Below, piece after piece: positions 16,462-26,100 of a stretch of 64,000 nucleotides of DNA. The stretch is from Gluconobacter morbifer G707. GTDB lineage: Bacteria; Pseudomonadota; Alphaproteobacteria; Acetobacterales; Acetobacteraceae. Both the position numbers and the translations under genes were made by a program. The DNA lies in contig NZ_AGQV01000004.1 in the NCBI RefSeq assembly GCF_000234355.1, forward strand, positions 1-64,000. Direction: 5' to 3'. The notes beneath the pieces are model-generated. The model had not been told where the DNA came from. It saw only the letters and a list, made by a program, of their open reading frames with translations, and did no database searches. Every line of letters starts with the position of its first letter. Position 1 is the stretch's first letter.

Positions 16462-17019
16462 ATGAAATACGGTTATTGCAGAGTGTCCACAGTAGGACAG
16501 GATTTGAAGGAACAGGAAGATGCCTTGGTGGCTCTTGGCGTTCCAAAAGCGAATATCTTCAAGGAAAAGATTTCAGGCGTCATCAGGTCAGATGACAGAC
16601 CTCAGTTCGGGAAGCTTCTGAAGAAGATTCAGGGCGGGGATGAGCTGGTCGTGATGAAGCTCGACAGACTTGGAAGGTCGACCCTCGATATCCTGACAGT
16701 CATCCAGAACCTGAGAGGTCAGGGTATTGCCATTACCATTGAGGGAGTAGGGACCATCAGGGATGACATGATGGGAAGCCTTACCATGAACCTCCTGGCG
16801 TCCTTTGCAGAGTTCGAGCGTGCTCTGATTATCGACCGTACCCAGTCAGGCAGGAAGAGAGCCATGGCAAATGGTGTGCGGATGGGTCGGAAGCCTAAGC
16901 TCTCTTCTCAAGCTCAAGAATCCATAAAAATACGTTATGGAAAAGAAACCGGAACCTCTTTGGCTAGAGAATATGGAGTAAGCCTAAGAACAATAGAACG
17001 AATTAAATCTAAAAATTAA
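16462..17019 (+). CDS. Serine recombinase (resolvase/invertase), module B
   Basis: Encodes 185 residues. The catalytic Ser lies in YGYCRVSTVGQD (about residue 9), KLDRLGRSTLDIL near 69-81, the E-helix ASFAEFERALIIDRTQ near 116-131, and a C-terminal HTH (TSLAREYGVSLRTIERI). Preceded by AAGGAG six bases from the ATG and by a block of inverted repeats. It is divergent from the two-gene cargo at 14863-16198 and its stop lies two bases from the stop of the convergent reverse transcriptase. A degenerate copy with its upstream region follows the reverse transcriptase at 18720-19129. Confidence 0.92.
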   Translation: MKYGYCRVSTVGQDLKEQEDALVALGVPKANIFKEKISGVIRSDDRPQFGKLLKKIQGGDELVVMKLDRLGRSTLDILTVIQNLRGQGIAITIEGVGTIRDDMMGSLTMNLLASFAEFERALIIDRTQSGRKRAMANGVRMGRKPKLSSQAQESIKIRYGKETGTSLAREYGVSLRTIERIKSKN

Positions 17020-17021
17020 GT

Positions 17022-18502
17022 TCATTCAGGAACAATTTTTTTAATAGTTTGCTTTACTTTTTTTTCAGTAAATTTTTTAAACCCTGAAAATTGCCCATGA
17101 ATACCTGAACCCTTGTCGCCAAAAATTTCAGAAGACCTTTTCACATATGAATAAAAGGTCCAACTACGGTAATCGTCTTCAATATATTTTTCTTTATGGA
17201 CTTTTCCATATTTACCATAGAAATACGCGTAATCGAAACTATTGATTAATTGAGACTGATTCTTTCCAAGATTTTTTTCCACATGCTTTCTAGCTTGCAT
17301 TTTCGATGCTGAGGAAATTTTTCTAAAGAACCGGGATACTGTAGACTCTCGTATATAAACTTTATTCCCATCATATCTAAATCCAAGGTATTCAATACCT
17401 TGCTTTGTATTTTTAATTCCATCAAAATCTATAGGAGTATATAATAATCTTCCTTCTGCTTGAAAAAATTTTACTATACATGTTTTACTTTTTTTATTTC
17501 GATTTCATCTCCGTATTTCTTGATATCTTCTATCGCAAGATTGACAGCTTCGTGTAGATTTTCGGTCCCTCCTGGTATAATTAGAAGAATATCATCAGAA
17601 TATCTGATATATTTTCCACCTTTTCTTTGAGCATACTCATTTAAAGTTTTATCAAATTTCATAAGATAAAAATTTGCTATAATATCTGATATAGGAGCTC
17701 CCTGAGGAATTCCATAATGGAATTCATTTTTTTCTATTAAAGATGGACCGAATGATTTGTCCTTCCCGCAAATTTTATTTCTAAAATCAGACGGAGAGCA
17801 TAACTGTTTGGGTATATCTTTTACATGACCTTCAATAGAAGGTTTTTTAGAGTCAACAATTCCAAAGAAACCTAAGCGTTTATAAACAGCTCTCTGGTCA
17901 ACATATCTATATTTTGTAATGTTTTTAAAAACTGCATAATGGTCTTTTGGAAGCTGCTTTACATTTAGAAGCTCACACCAGACCTTTTTTATAAGATTAT
18001 GGTCTAAGCTCTCAAAATAACCTTTTATATCCAAACAAATTACTAAGCAGTCCTTTAATCGGTCTATTTCATCAAAAGCATCCTTTGCAAAATCTATATT
18101 GCATTTTCCGCCACCACTTTTCTTCTTAATTTTTCGGTATGCGACAGGGCAATCTTCAATTCCGTATTCAATAAGCTTTTTTTCATACAAATCTGACAAA
18201 ATCTGTCGATAGTACGAAAATATATACGCATCTCGTCGTGCACCATAACGAATTGGGCGCTGTTTTTTTTCGGGACGTCCGGCAGCCTTTAGACGGAAAG
18301 GCTGCCACTCTTTAAAGTACATAAAAAACGGATAGAAACTATTACTTGCGACTCTTTCTGGATTAGTCACAAGATGATGAATTTCTTTTAACGCAATCGG
18401 TGCATCAAAATGAGGATATTGCTTTAGGTCAGAGCGTTCAAACCTGAAATCAGACGACATAACCACCGTTGCGAATGGAGGCAGGACATCAGGCCAACGC
18501 AT
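17022..18502 (-). CDS. Defence-type reverse transcriptase (DRT/Drt2-like), two frames joined at A7
   Basis: Frame one (18502-17474) encodes 342 residues with reverse-transcriptase motifs: CLDIKGYFESLDH (motif A, Asp158), YGIPQGAPIS (about 263-272) and YIRYSDDILLI (catalytic YSDD 301-304). The rest of the thumb (…GIEYLGFRYDGNKVYIRES…) and the C-terminus (…KFTEKKVKQTIKKIVPE) lie in the -1 frame to 17022; one product would be about 493 residues. The frames meet at a run of seven A on the coding strand (17495-17489), read ATA AAA AAA G, a textbook -1 slippery heptamer. The YPHFD opening and overall layout match single-gene antiviral RTs such as Drt2. No maturase or endonuclease domain. Alternatives: a disabled gene or a sequencing error in the run. 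Confidence 0.8.
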
Positions 18503-18720
18503 AACCCTTAACAGTCCCGCCCCCGCTGTTCAGACGGTTGCGTTTATCTTCGACGTAGTCGTGTATGTTATCATACAGTTGGCAATTATGTATTGCCGGT
18601 ATGCTGGCAAAGCACGCTGGTGGTTAACAATCGGAGTTCCAGTTATGGAAATCTTTATGAAAGTTCACTCAGGAAACCTTGACAGTGTAAACACGAAACT
18701 GAATGCCCTAGCGGCACCAT
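18503..18720 (-). ncRNA. Candidate structured leader/ncRNA upstream of the reverse transcriptase
   Basis: About 218 bases between the predicted transcription start (near 18720) and the RT start codon contain no convincing ORF but several stems: TGTATG/CATACA with loop TTAT (18562-18577), GGCAAT/ATTGCC with a five-base loop (18581-18597), and imperfect pairing around ccagc...gctgg (18600-18625). Antiviral RTs of the Drt2 class are known to use a non-coding RNA encoded just upstream as template, so the position and structure fit. No covariance evidence is available here. Confidence 0.5.
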
Positions 18721-18726
18721 AAAACG

Positions 18727-18755
18727 AGCATAATCAATTTTTTATTCGATTTCAA
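18727..18755 (-). promoter_or_regulatory. Promoter for RT leader RNA
   Basis: Minus strand: TTGAAA (18755-18750), exact 17-base spacer, TATGCT (18732-18727), predicting transcription from about 18720. The TTGAAA and surrounding bases are shared with the region upstream of module B (about 16270-16300). Confidence 0.6.
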
Positions 18756-18859
18756 TTGTTTCCGAAAAATATCTTCAGTTTGCTCGGATGCTTAAACATT
18801 CCAGCTTTCTAGGCTTTTTCTAAATCCTAAAAATACTATAATTATCAATAGTTTAATGG

Positions 18860-18875
18860 CCTGATGGCCATCAGG
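18860..18875. repeat. Perfect 16-bp palindrome at recombinase remnant junction
   Basis: cctgatggccatcagg reads identically on both strands. It lies exactly where recombinase-upstream sequence (similar to 16270-16355) gives way to mid-gene recombinase sequence, so it may mark the crossover or deletion point. Confidence 0.55.
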
Positions 18876-18883
18876 AACGGCAT

Positions 18884-19129
18884 ATAGAAGTCCCACCCTG
18901 AGTCTTTATAGGCTCGTTTGCAGAGTTCAGTCGCGCTCTGATTATCGAACGTCCCCAGTCTGACAGAAAGAAAGCCACGGCTAGTGGGGTCATACTGGGA
19001 AGAAAGAAGAAGCTTTCCCCCAAAGCGCAAAATGTCATCAAGTGACCTTATGAGAGAGAAACAGGGTCTGCCTTGGCCAAAGAATATGGGGTCGGATTAA
19101 GGACAATTCAGAGGATTGCCGCTGCCTAA
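18884..19129 (+). pseudogene. Serine recombinase C-terminal remnant, module C
   Basis: In one frame the bases encode FIGSFAEFSRALIIERPQ, then GRKKKLSPKAQNVIK, an in-frame TGA, then PYERETGSALAKEYGVGLRTI up to a TAA at 19127-19129. This matches the second half of the module B recombinase (SFAEFERALIIDRTQ; GTSLAREYGVSLRTIERI). The catalytic N-terminal domain is missing. The upstream 18720-18850 resembles the module B recombinase upstream region, so the copy has lost its middle. It is non-functional but shows that the reverse transcriptase was once paired with its own divergent recombinase. Confidence 0.8.
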
Positions 19130-19235
19130 TAAAAGGTAGACTAATTTACAAAGCCCTTCTACAATTCTCTCGAAAATATTGCTCTAAAAATTATATTTTT
19201 CAATGACTTAGGTACGTCACTCCGGGACAGTTCTT

Positions 19236-19259
19236 GTTCGAGTCCCGCAGCTCGCACCA
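19236..19259 (+). repeat. att site 2 (junction IME1/IME2)
   Basis: Exact 24-base copy of the tRNA-Leu 3' end (4998-5021), followed by gcaacccattgaaa, which resembles gcaactcattgaaa after att site 3. It is not a tRNA gene because the 5' half is absent. Confidence 0.9.
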
Positions 19260-19324
19260 GCAACCCATTGAAAAGATGTAGAAAAACGCTCTCCGACGTA
19301 GAAATGGGCGTTTATCCCATAGTC

Positions 19325-19341
19325 TTTCCCAGAATGGGAAA
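19325..19341. repeat. Hairpin just upstream of IME2 integrase
   Basis: tttccca (19325-19331) and tgggaaa (19335-19341) form a perfect 7-bp stem with loop gaa, ending nine bases before the integrase ATG. It would cover the ribosome-binding region and could limit integrase translation; atggg/cccat repeats sit just upstream. Confidence 0.4.
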
Positions 19342-19350
19342 ACTGACGGC

Positions 19351-20991
19351 ATGCTCCGACTCGTGGGCTCGAACTACTATTTCCGACGCGCGGTGCCGTT
19401 GGACCTGCGCCCCCTGCTGGGACGAGGCGAGGTCTCGCACTCCCTGAAAACCTCGAATAAGCTGGAAGCACGGCAGAAGGCTGCTCTGTTCTATGCCCGG
19501 ACCGGGCAGTGTTTTCAGGAGATACGGCGCATGACATCCGGGGTTCCCGCAAAAACGCTCAACGCCATGGACCTCGTCAGCTTCTACGAGCAGTTCGTAA
19601 AAGACCTCCAAAACCACCACACCGACCATATTGAAGCACTGACCATGCGCCATAAAGTGGAGACAACCGAAATGCTCTTCAGGGAAGTGGATTCTATCCG
19701 ATCCACGAAGCGCTTCCTTGATGTGATCGGTCGGTATCTCAAGGAAACAGAAGACTTCCTGCAAGGACTGCATCAGCAGGATGCCCTGAATCAGGCCGTC
19801 TCCCGGACACGGGAGACCATGCTGAGGGAAGAAATCACAGGACTGCGGAAGATGGTGGTCGAGATCAAGGGAACTCTGCCACAGGAACGTCTTCCTGCGC
19901 CTCAGGCCGATGATGCAGAGATGCGTCTTCCAACGCCGACAGTGTCGCCGCCTAAAAAACAGCGCATCGCCTCGTCGCAGACTATCAGCACCATGGTCCA
20001 GCGCTTCATCCTGAACGACACCAGTAAAAGCGCTGACACCCTGAAAGGTACGAGAACGACTGTTGACCTGTTTGTCGAAGCGTTTGGGGATCTCCCGGTC
20101 ACGCAGATCACCGGAACAACGGCGGGCGACTTCAAGGACCTGCTGCTGGGTTTGCCAGCCACGCAAGGGAAGGCAAAGAAATGTCTTCCGATCCGGGACG
20201 CGGTGAAGGTCGCAAAGGAACAGGGCCTCAAAACGCTGAGTGGCAAGACGGCGAAGAACCATTTTTCCCGACTGTCAGCGCTCTGGTCCATTCTCGTTCA
20301 ACGCGAGATCGTGGCCAAAAATCCATGGATGAAATGGTCGTTCAACACAACGAAGGAAACGGACCGCCGCTGCTGGACTGACGAGGAACTGGCGCTTCTG
20401 GCGGGAGCGCACTGGGAGCATCGCGGTATTTCACGGCGCACTTATGCGGGCATGGTCAATATTGCCCTTTATACTGGCCTACGCCTGGGAGAAATCTGTA
20501 ACCTGCGCTGTCAGGACATCGAGAACGTGCAGGGCGTGGCCTGCTTCCAGGTCCGCCCCCATCCGGAAGAGGGCTGGTCTCCAAAATCAGCGGCCGGAAT
20601 CCGGCTGGTTCCGATCCACTCCCAACTGATCAGGGCAGGCATCCTGGAGTTTCTGAAGCCCGACCAGCATTTCCTGTTTCCCGATCTAGCCACGTCAACA
20701 AGCGGAGTCCGTGGTGCTTCCTTCGGGCAGGCGTTTTCAAAACTGAAAACGAGGCTCGGCCTTCCGGCTGAGATCACGTTTCACAGCTTCCGGCACACGG
20801 TCTCGACGAAGCTCCGCAATCAGGACGCCAGTTTCCGGGAACTCTGGATCGACCGGGTTCTGGGACACGAAGCCTCCCACCGCAGCCAGGGCACCATGAA
20901 CTACACCAGTTCCATCGATGTCCGGAACCTTCAGACCGTCATCGAAGCCCTCGACTTCCCAGCTTTCACTATGGAAATTCCAGACACCTGA
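19351..20991 (+). CDS. Tyrosine site-specific integrase of IME2
   Basis: Encodes 546 residues, paralogous along its length to the IME1 integrase: N-terminal NYYFRRAVPLDLRPLLGRGE, a helical middle, core-binding domain, and catalytic domain with Arg in LYTGLRLGEICNLR, His-x-x-Arg in FHSFRHTVSTKLRN, LGHEASH and candidate nucleophile Tyr in GTMNYTSSID. It starts about 90 bp from att site 2. Same target site as IME1, which explains tandem insertion at one tRNA. Convergent with the uvrD-type gene that ends at 21091. Confidence 0.92.
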   Translation: MLRLVGSNYYFRRAVPLDLRPLLGRGEVSHSLKTSNKLEARQKAALFYARTGQCFQEIRRMTSGVPAKTLNAMDLVSFYEQFVKDLQNHHTDHIEALTMRHKVETTEMLFREVDSIRSTKRFLDVIGRYLKETEDFLQGLHQQDALNQAVSRTRETMLREEITGLRKMVVEIKGTLPQERLPAPQADDAEMRLPTPTVSPPKKQRIASSQTISTMVQRFILNDTSKSADTLKGTRTTVDLFVEAFGDLPVTQITGTTAGDFKDLLLGLPATQGKAKKCLPIRDAVKVAKEQGLKTLSGKTAKNHFSRLSALWSILVQREIVAKNPWMKWSFNTTKETDRRCWTDEELALLAGAHWEHRGISRRTYAGMVNIALYTGLRLGEICNLRCQDIENVQGVACFQVRPHPEEGWSPKSAAGIRLVPIHSQLIRAGILEFLKPDQHFLFPDLATSTSGVRGASFGQAFSKLKTRLGLPAEITFHSFRHTVSTKLRNQDASFRELWIDRVLGHEASHRSQGTMNYTSSIDVRNLQTVIEALDFPAFTMEIPDT

Positions 20992-21090
20992 AGGCAGATA
21001 TGGGGGAAAAGCTGAAGGTCTGCTTCTAGATCCTATGACAAACAAGCGGAAATCATTGATTGGTCTCCTTCGCTTCAAACGCAAAATTTA

Positions 21091-23154
21091 TTATTTGAGA
21101 CTCTCAAAATCATCGAGGAATTCTGATCCCGGTTTTACCCCCGACACCCAAAGCGCATCTCTCGCTCGCGTGCAGGCCACATAAAGAAGGTGGCGCTCAG
21201 TAGCGTAAACTTCTTCGAGTTCACCTTCATCTGCAACCTGCTCGATCCGCGATTGAAGCGGGATAACCTCGTCATCACACGCCATAACTACGACAACCCG
21301 GAATTCCAGTCCTTTTGCCAGGTGCATCGGCAATATGGAAACGGAACCAGGCGTGAGGACGAGCGTGTCGTCCAATACTGTAGCCGTTATGCTGGCTGCA
21401 CGAACGGCAGCCTTTGCCCGGTTGATCTCGGATCGGGAGCGAACAAGAAGAGCGATCTCCTCCGGCAGGCAGCCTTCTTTCATGCGCTCGGCAATCCAGC
21501 ATCCCGCCTCGGCCTCTTCTGTCTTAGCATCATCAAACAATCCAACAATCGGCGTTGGCCCATCGAACAGAGAGACCGTCTCGGCCCGTTCGTCCGCAAT
21601 ACCGTCAGCATCCGAGACGGATCGGGAGAGGAGCCGGTCTGCGTGCGTCCGGATCTGATGCGAGGTGCGATAGTTGATCTTCAAGGTGAACGACCGGCCG
21701 CGAACATCAATCCCCATTGCCTTCCATGAAAAGGGCTGCTGGAAAATCCGCTGGCCAAGATCACCTGCAAAGAACAGACCGTTTTCCTTTCCACCAGCAA
21801 GGGCAGAAAGGAAACGCGCTTCGGCGATATCCAGGTCCTGCGCCTCGTCCACGATGACAAAACCATAAGGAGGCGCCAGTCGTCCTTCCTGCAATGCGTC
21901 GGTCAGAGCCAGAAACACATCTGCCATGGTCATCAGACCGTCCTGGGCAAGTGACTTCCGTAACGCTTCAAAGCACGTCCAGAGAGATGCGCGCTGCTTT
22001 TCACCCAAGCGGGCCTTGCGTCCCAGGCGTGATGCTGTGCGATAGGTCTCCCACTCACGGATCTGGCGCGCATCTACGACGTCACTCCATTCTCCGAACA
22101 GAAAGGAGAGCGAAAACCGACTGTCCGCTGCATCATTCGCGATCTGTGCCAGCCGCTCCTGAATATCGGCTGAGGATGCTATGAGCGGCTTTTTCCCCGT
22201 CAGGTTCGCGTAAAGCCCCAATCCCGTTTGCATCAGACAACCTACGTCAATCCGGGAGGCAAGCGAAATGTCGTCCGAAGCCAGCAGCGACAATCGTGTG
22301 GCCAATGCACGTGCCAGCGGAGCAGAGAAAGTTGTGAGTAGAACCCGATCGTTCGAATGAACCTGTGCCAGATGCACAGCCCGATGCAAGGCGACAATCG
22401 TTTTTCCCGTTCCGGCGGAACCCATCACCCGCGCGGCGCCAGAGAAAGACCGATCCACCAGCGTCTGCTGTGCGGGATGAAGGAAAATGGCCCATTTGTC
22501 CCATGGATAATCCAACGCGCGGCGCAGTTCCTCCACTCCATGCAGCACGCGGAAACGACGCTGAGCATCGGGATGGGCGAAGCCCTGAACCTCTTTTTCG
22601 ATCCGTGCCGGAACTGGCTTTTCCCCTACTGCCAACGCCATCAATGCCTCTGCCGCCTCGCCAGGTAAGTGAGGGAGCAGATCGAGCAACGCATCTTCGT
22701 CGGTGACGGCCAGAACATCTGCCAGCCAATCCGCTGGCACTCCGAAGGAAAGCAGTTCCGTCTCGGTGCGTCCCGCGAACAGTCGCTTTTCTCGCAGAAC
22801 AGGGACGGGCAATTCTTCAACCCGTTCGCGGATTTCCACCATCTGCATCGCGCCGGTCGCAGGATGAACCTCAATACGCCGCCGCTCGGCCCAGCGATAG
22901 GCATCATCGTGATGATCCACCCAGACGAGCATCAAACTGCCTGCCATACGATGAACGATCAGGCGGATATCCCTGTTCACGCGGACAGACCAGAAATGCG
23001 GGTCTTTCGCGTGGTCGATGCGATGGAAGCTCAGCCCTTTGCCGGTTGGGTTCAGTTGTAGATCCAGTGCCGTGATCTTCGCGGCCTTCTGCTCTTGCCC
23101 CGAAAGCCGCGTGAGGCTCGCGGTGAACGTGTCGGCAATGCGGAACTCGGTCAT
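21091..23154 (-). CDS. UvrD-like helicase with RelE/ParE-like N-terminus
   Basis: Encodes 687 residues. Residues 1-105 (FTASLTRLSGQEQKAAKITAL, DIRLIVHRMAGSLMLVWVDHHDDAY) have the pattern of RelE/ParE-fold proteins. The remainder is an SF1 helicase: Walker A GSAGTGKT (about 245-252), DEAQD (about 436-440), the NYRTSHQIR motif, KGLEFRVVVV and LLYVACTRARDAL (motif VI). Its ATG overlaps the stop of the methyltransferase gene by four bases, so it is the third cistron of res-mod-uvrD. Likely translocates on DNA during restriction or processes its products; the joined RelE-like domain may bind DNA/RNA or be a relic of a toxin. The role in the system is inferred from the operon. Confidence 0.83.
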   Translation of the reverse strand: MTEFRIADTFTASLTRLSGQEQKAAKITALDLQLNPTGKGLSFHRIDHAKDPHFWSVRVNRDIRLIVHRMAGSLMLVWVDHHDDAYRWAERRRIEVHPATGAMQMVEIRERVEELPVPVLREKRLFAGRTETELLSFGVPADWLADVLAVTDEDALLDLLPHLPGEAAEALMALAVGEKPVPARIEKEVQGFAHPDAQRRFRVLHGVEELRRALDYPWDKWAIFLHPAQQTLVDRSFSGAARVMGSAGTGKTIVALHRAVHLAQVHSNDRVLLTTFSAPLARALATRLSLLASDDISLASRIDVGCLMQTGLGLYANLTGKKPLIASSADIQERLAQIANDAADSRFSLSFLFGEWSDVVDARQIREWETYRTASRLGRKARLGEKQRASLWTCFEALRKSLAQDGLMTMADVFLALTDALQEGRLAPPYGFVIVDEAQDLDIAEARFLSALAGGKENGLFFAGDLGQRIFQQPFSWKAMGIDVRGRSFTLKINYRTSHQIRTHADRLLSRSVSDADGIADERAETVSLFDGPTPIVGLFDDAKTEEAEAGCWIAERMKEGCLPEEIALLVRSRSEINRAKAAVRAASITATVLDDTLVLTPGSVSILPMHLAKGLEFRVVVVMACDDEVIPLQSRIEQVADEGELEEVYATERHLLYVACTRARDALWVSGVKPGSEFLDDFESLK

Positions 23155-26100
23155 GAGATGTCGAACACCTTCATCACCTCATCGCCAAACTGATTGATGA
23201 CTTTCACAGCAATCCGTCCGGTCTCGGGTTTCGGGAACGGACGAGAAACCTCGCTGTTCAGACTAGTCCAGGCTTCTTCGTCAATCTCCGCTTTCAGTGT
23301 CGTCTTCAACGCCTTGTAAGGATCGTTTGCGCCGAGGAAGTAAGCATGACGCACGAAGAAGCTTTCCTCGTTATAATCCGTATCAATCATCCAAAGGGCG
23401 ATATCCTCGGGCCCACCCGACACAACTTCACCCGTCGATGGCTTAAACACGTCCACACCATGGATGCGGACACGAATTTCTCCATTTTCCGTTTGTTCAA
23501 TGCCAATATCCGGCTCACCAAACACGACGAACAGATTGCCACTTGATTTCAGGTCCGTCTGCATATGCAGGTCCGAGTTCATTCGCGCGCGCAAGACCTT
23601 CAGCCGCCCAAGGCTGTTGAACTCAGACGCATTGGCTTCGTACGCAAACGCGCAGGAGATCAGCACATCAAACCCGGCATCTCCGGCCTCACGGGCCGCT
23701 GCGGTCAGGTCAGGTTTCGTCACCGTTCCAAATTCCGGACCAATCAAAATACCCGCCCGTCGCTCGGTCTCGCTCTCCATGAAGCGGCCTTCAGCACACA
23801 GCATCTTGCCCGGCCAGACATCGAGCGATGTGAAAGTGATCCGCTCGCGCTTGTCGCCCTGCTGCACGCCGGCTTCACCCAGGGTCGTCAGGATCATGGT
23901 GACGAAATCACGCACGGATGGATCGCGCGAGGGCGCCGTCGGCTTGCCGGGATCGAAGAACTGATCGTCCGTGCCAACCGCCAGCATCCGGTGAGGCGAG
24001 AGGGACTCAACAGTGAACGGTCCGCTTACACGCACCTTCGAGCGGTCTTCGTAGGGCTTGTCGTAAAGATATTCGGTGTCTGCCTTGGCCGCGATGGAGG
24101 CGTCGATCTCCTTCTGGCGAGCAATGCGCTGCTCCCACCATGCTTCGTGCGCTTTCCGTGCCTCTTCTGGCCAGTCTGCAGCCGCCTCACGCGGGATTTC
24201 CCATTCCTCCCAATGCTGGCCAAGGGTTTTGTTAAGTTCTACCCGCAGAGGCTCCAGACGTGCTTGAAAATCTTCCCAGATCACATCGATTTCAGCATTG
24301 TTAGCTATGGATTTCAGCGTGATATGCGGTACGCGCTCATAGACAAAGCCATGTTTGATATTGCCATGTGTCGGGTGTGATTTCGGAACGGACCGTGTGA
24401 TTTCCGCCTCCTTGCGCTGCCCTTCCGGGCTGTCAGCAAGGAGATAATAGGGATAGCGTGCTCCCATCAGCCGCGAACGGGCCAGCGCGAGCGCTACGCG
24501 AGAGGTGTCGATGGTGATCCAGCGTCGTCCCCATTGTTCGGCAACGTAAGCTGTTGTCCCGGAACCGCACGTAGGATCAAGCACGAGGTCGCCGGGATCG
24601 GTTGCCATGAAAATGCAACGCTCAATTACTTTTGCATTAGTCTGCACAACATAGATTTTATTGTCAGTAAAGCTCCCTGTAATTGTATCAGTCCATATAT
24701 TTGTTCTAACCGATATTGGAAAATCTCCGATAAAACTTCGAAACTGAATTGAAGATTTTGTTTTTTGAATTCGTGAAGCCCGTGACACTCTCTCCAAATT
24801 AGAGAATTTTATTTTCCAATGACTTGAATTGCCCGCTCGATATTTTTTTTCTCTAAACTGAAATATTTCATCTGTTGACGCAGCGCCAGGAGATATTAGT
24901 GAAACCAACCTGAAGCGCTTTGGGTTACGTTCGTTTGAGCTATCAATTGAACAAACTCCTTCTCCGTCATCTGCCAATATAGATCGATAAAGATGAAGGC
25001 TCCCAATCTCCTCTTTTTCTTTGAAAATATTCCGATATTTTAGTTTTTGAGCACTCTTCGCGTACCAAAGAATTGTATCATTAACCGATGGAAGATACGA
25101 ACTAGTCGCATATGGCGTAGTTTGAAAAATTATATCAACAATAAAGTTTTCTTCACCAAACACCTCGTCCATCACTGCCCGAACACGATGGACATTCTCG
25201 CTTCCGATTTGGATAAAGATACTTCCGCTCTCATTCAATAAATCCCGAGCGATAGTCAATCGGTCGCGTAAATAAGTCAGATAGGAGTGAATCCCATCCC
25301 GCCAAGTGTCTCGGAAGGCCTTTACCTGTTCCGGTTCACGAGTCACTTGATCTATTTTTCCGTCTTTTACTTCTCGGGAGGCCGTACTCCACTGAAAGTT
25401 CGAGTTAAACTTGATCCCGTAAGGTGGATCGAAATAGATGCACTGCACCTTACCGCGTAGACCTTCGCGCTCGGCGAGACTGGCCATCACCTGTAGGCTG
25501 TCACCAAGGATCATACGGTTCGACCAGTGCTGATCGTGACGGTAGAACTCAGTTTTTGCCTGACTGTCCGGCAGGCCGTTAAAATCGCCAAACAGATCGG
25601 GGGCGTCATCTTCAACCCGTGCGCGGCTCTGGCGCTTGAGATCTTCGATCAGTGCCTGTGGATGGACTTTCTCCTGAATATACAGGGGCGGCGCGGACAC
25701 ACTGAGGGCTGCTTGGTCCTGTTCATCCTTCCCCCGCCAGACAAGTTGTGGGTCAAGGTCCGGATTACGGGGATAGAGCAGCGTCTTCGGCTTGCGGTCC
25801 TCTGCCTCCATGACGGATTCAAACTCGGCAGTTGGGATGTTCCGCCGTGTAGCTTCATCGTGACGATAGCTGCTTATGGCAGGCGTTTTTGTTTTTGCCC
25901 CTTTTGTCGCGGGCTTTGCCTTTGCTTGAGGCGTCGCAGCCGTATTTTGGGACGCGGCTTTCGGTGCTTCGACAACAGAGGCTCCGGCAAGACGCACCGA
26001 ACCACCTCGTCCACGTCCGCTCGCAATTGTTCCGTCAGCAAGCAGTGCGTCTTTGACGTCTCTATAGTCACTCTCGTCCCAGCCCAGTCTTTCGCGCAGG

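Larger units (their letters stand above)
4998..19259. mobile_element. IME1: integrative mobilizable element at tRNA-Leu
   Basis: About 14.3 kb bounded by 24-bp direct repeats of the tRNA-Leu 3' end (4998-5021 and 19236-19259). It contains a tyrosine integrase next to the left att, an HUH replication protein, mobC and relaxase genes, and three cargo-plus-recombinase blocks. There are no type IV secretion genes, so it would need a helper to transfer. The right third (about 14860-19130) is markedly AT-rich compared with the rest, suggesting separate acquisition. Boundaries come from the repeats; the mobilizable label is inferred from relaxase presence. Confidence 0.85.

Noticed and set aside
17022-18502. 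Group II intron or classical retron for the reverse transcriptase
   Set aside because: No maturase/HNH domain or domain V-like hairpin downstream; the YSDD, YPHFD opening and single-gene layout suit defence RTs of the DRT group better.
19236-19259. Second and third tRNA-Leu copies (also 34381-34404)
   Set aside because: Only the 3' 24 bases are present, with no acceptor 5' strand, D arm or anticodon; these are att sites.
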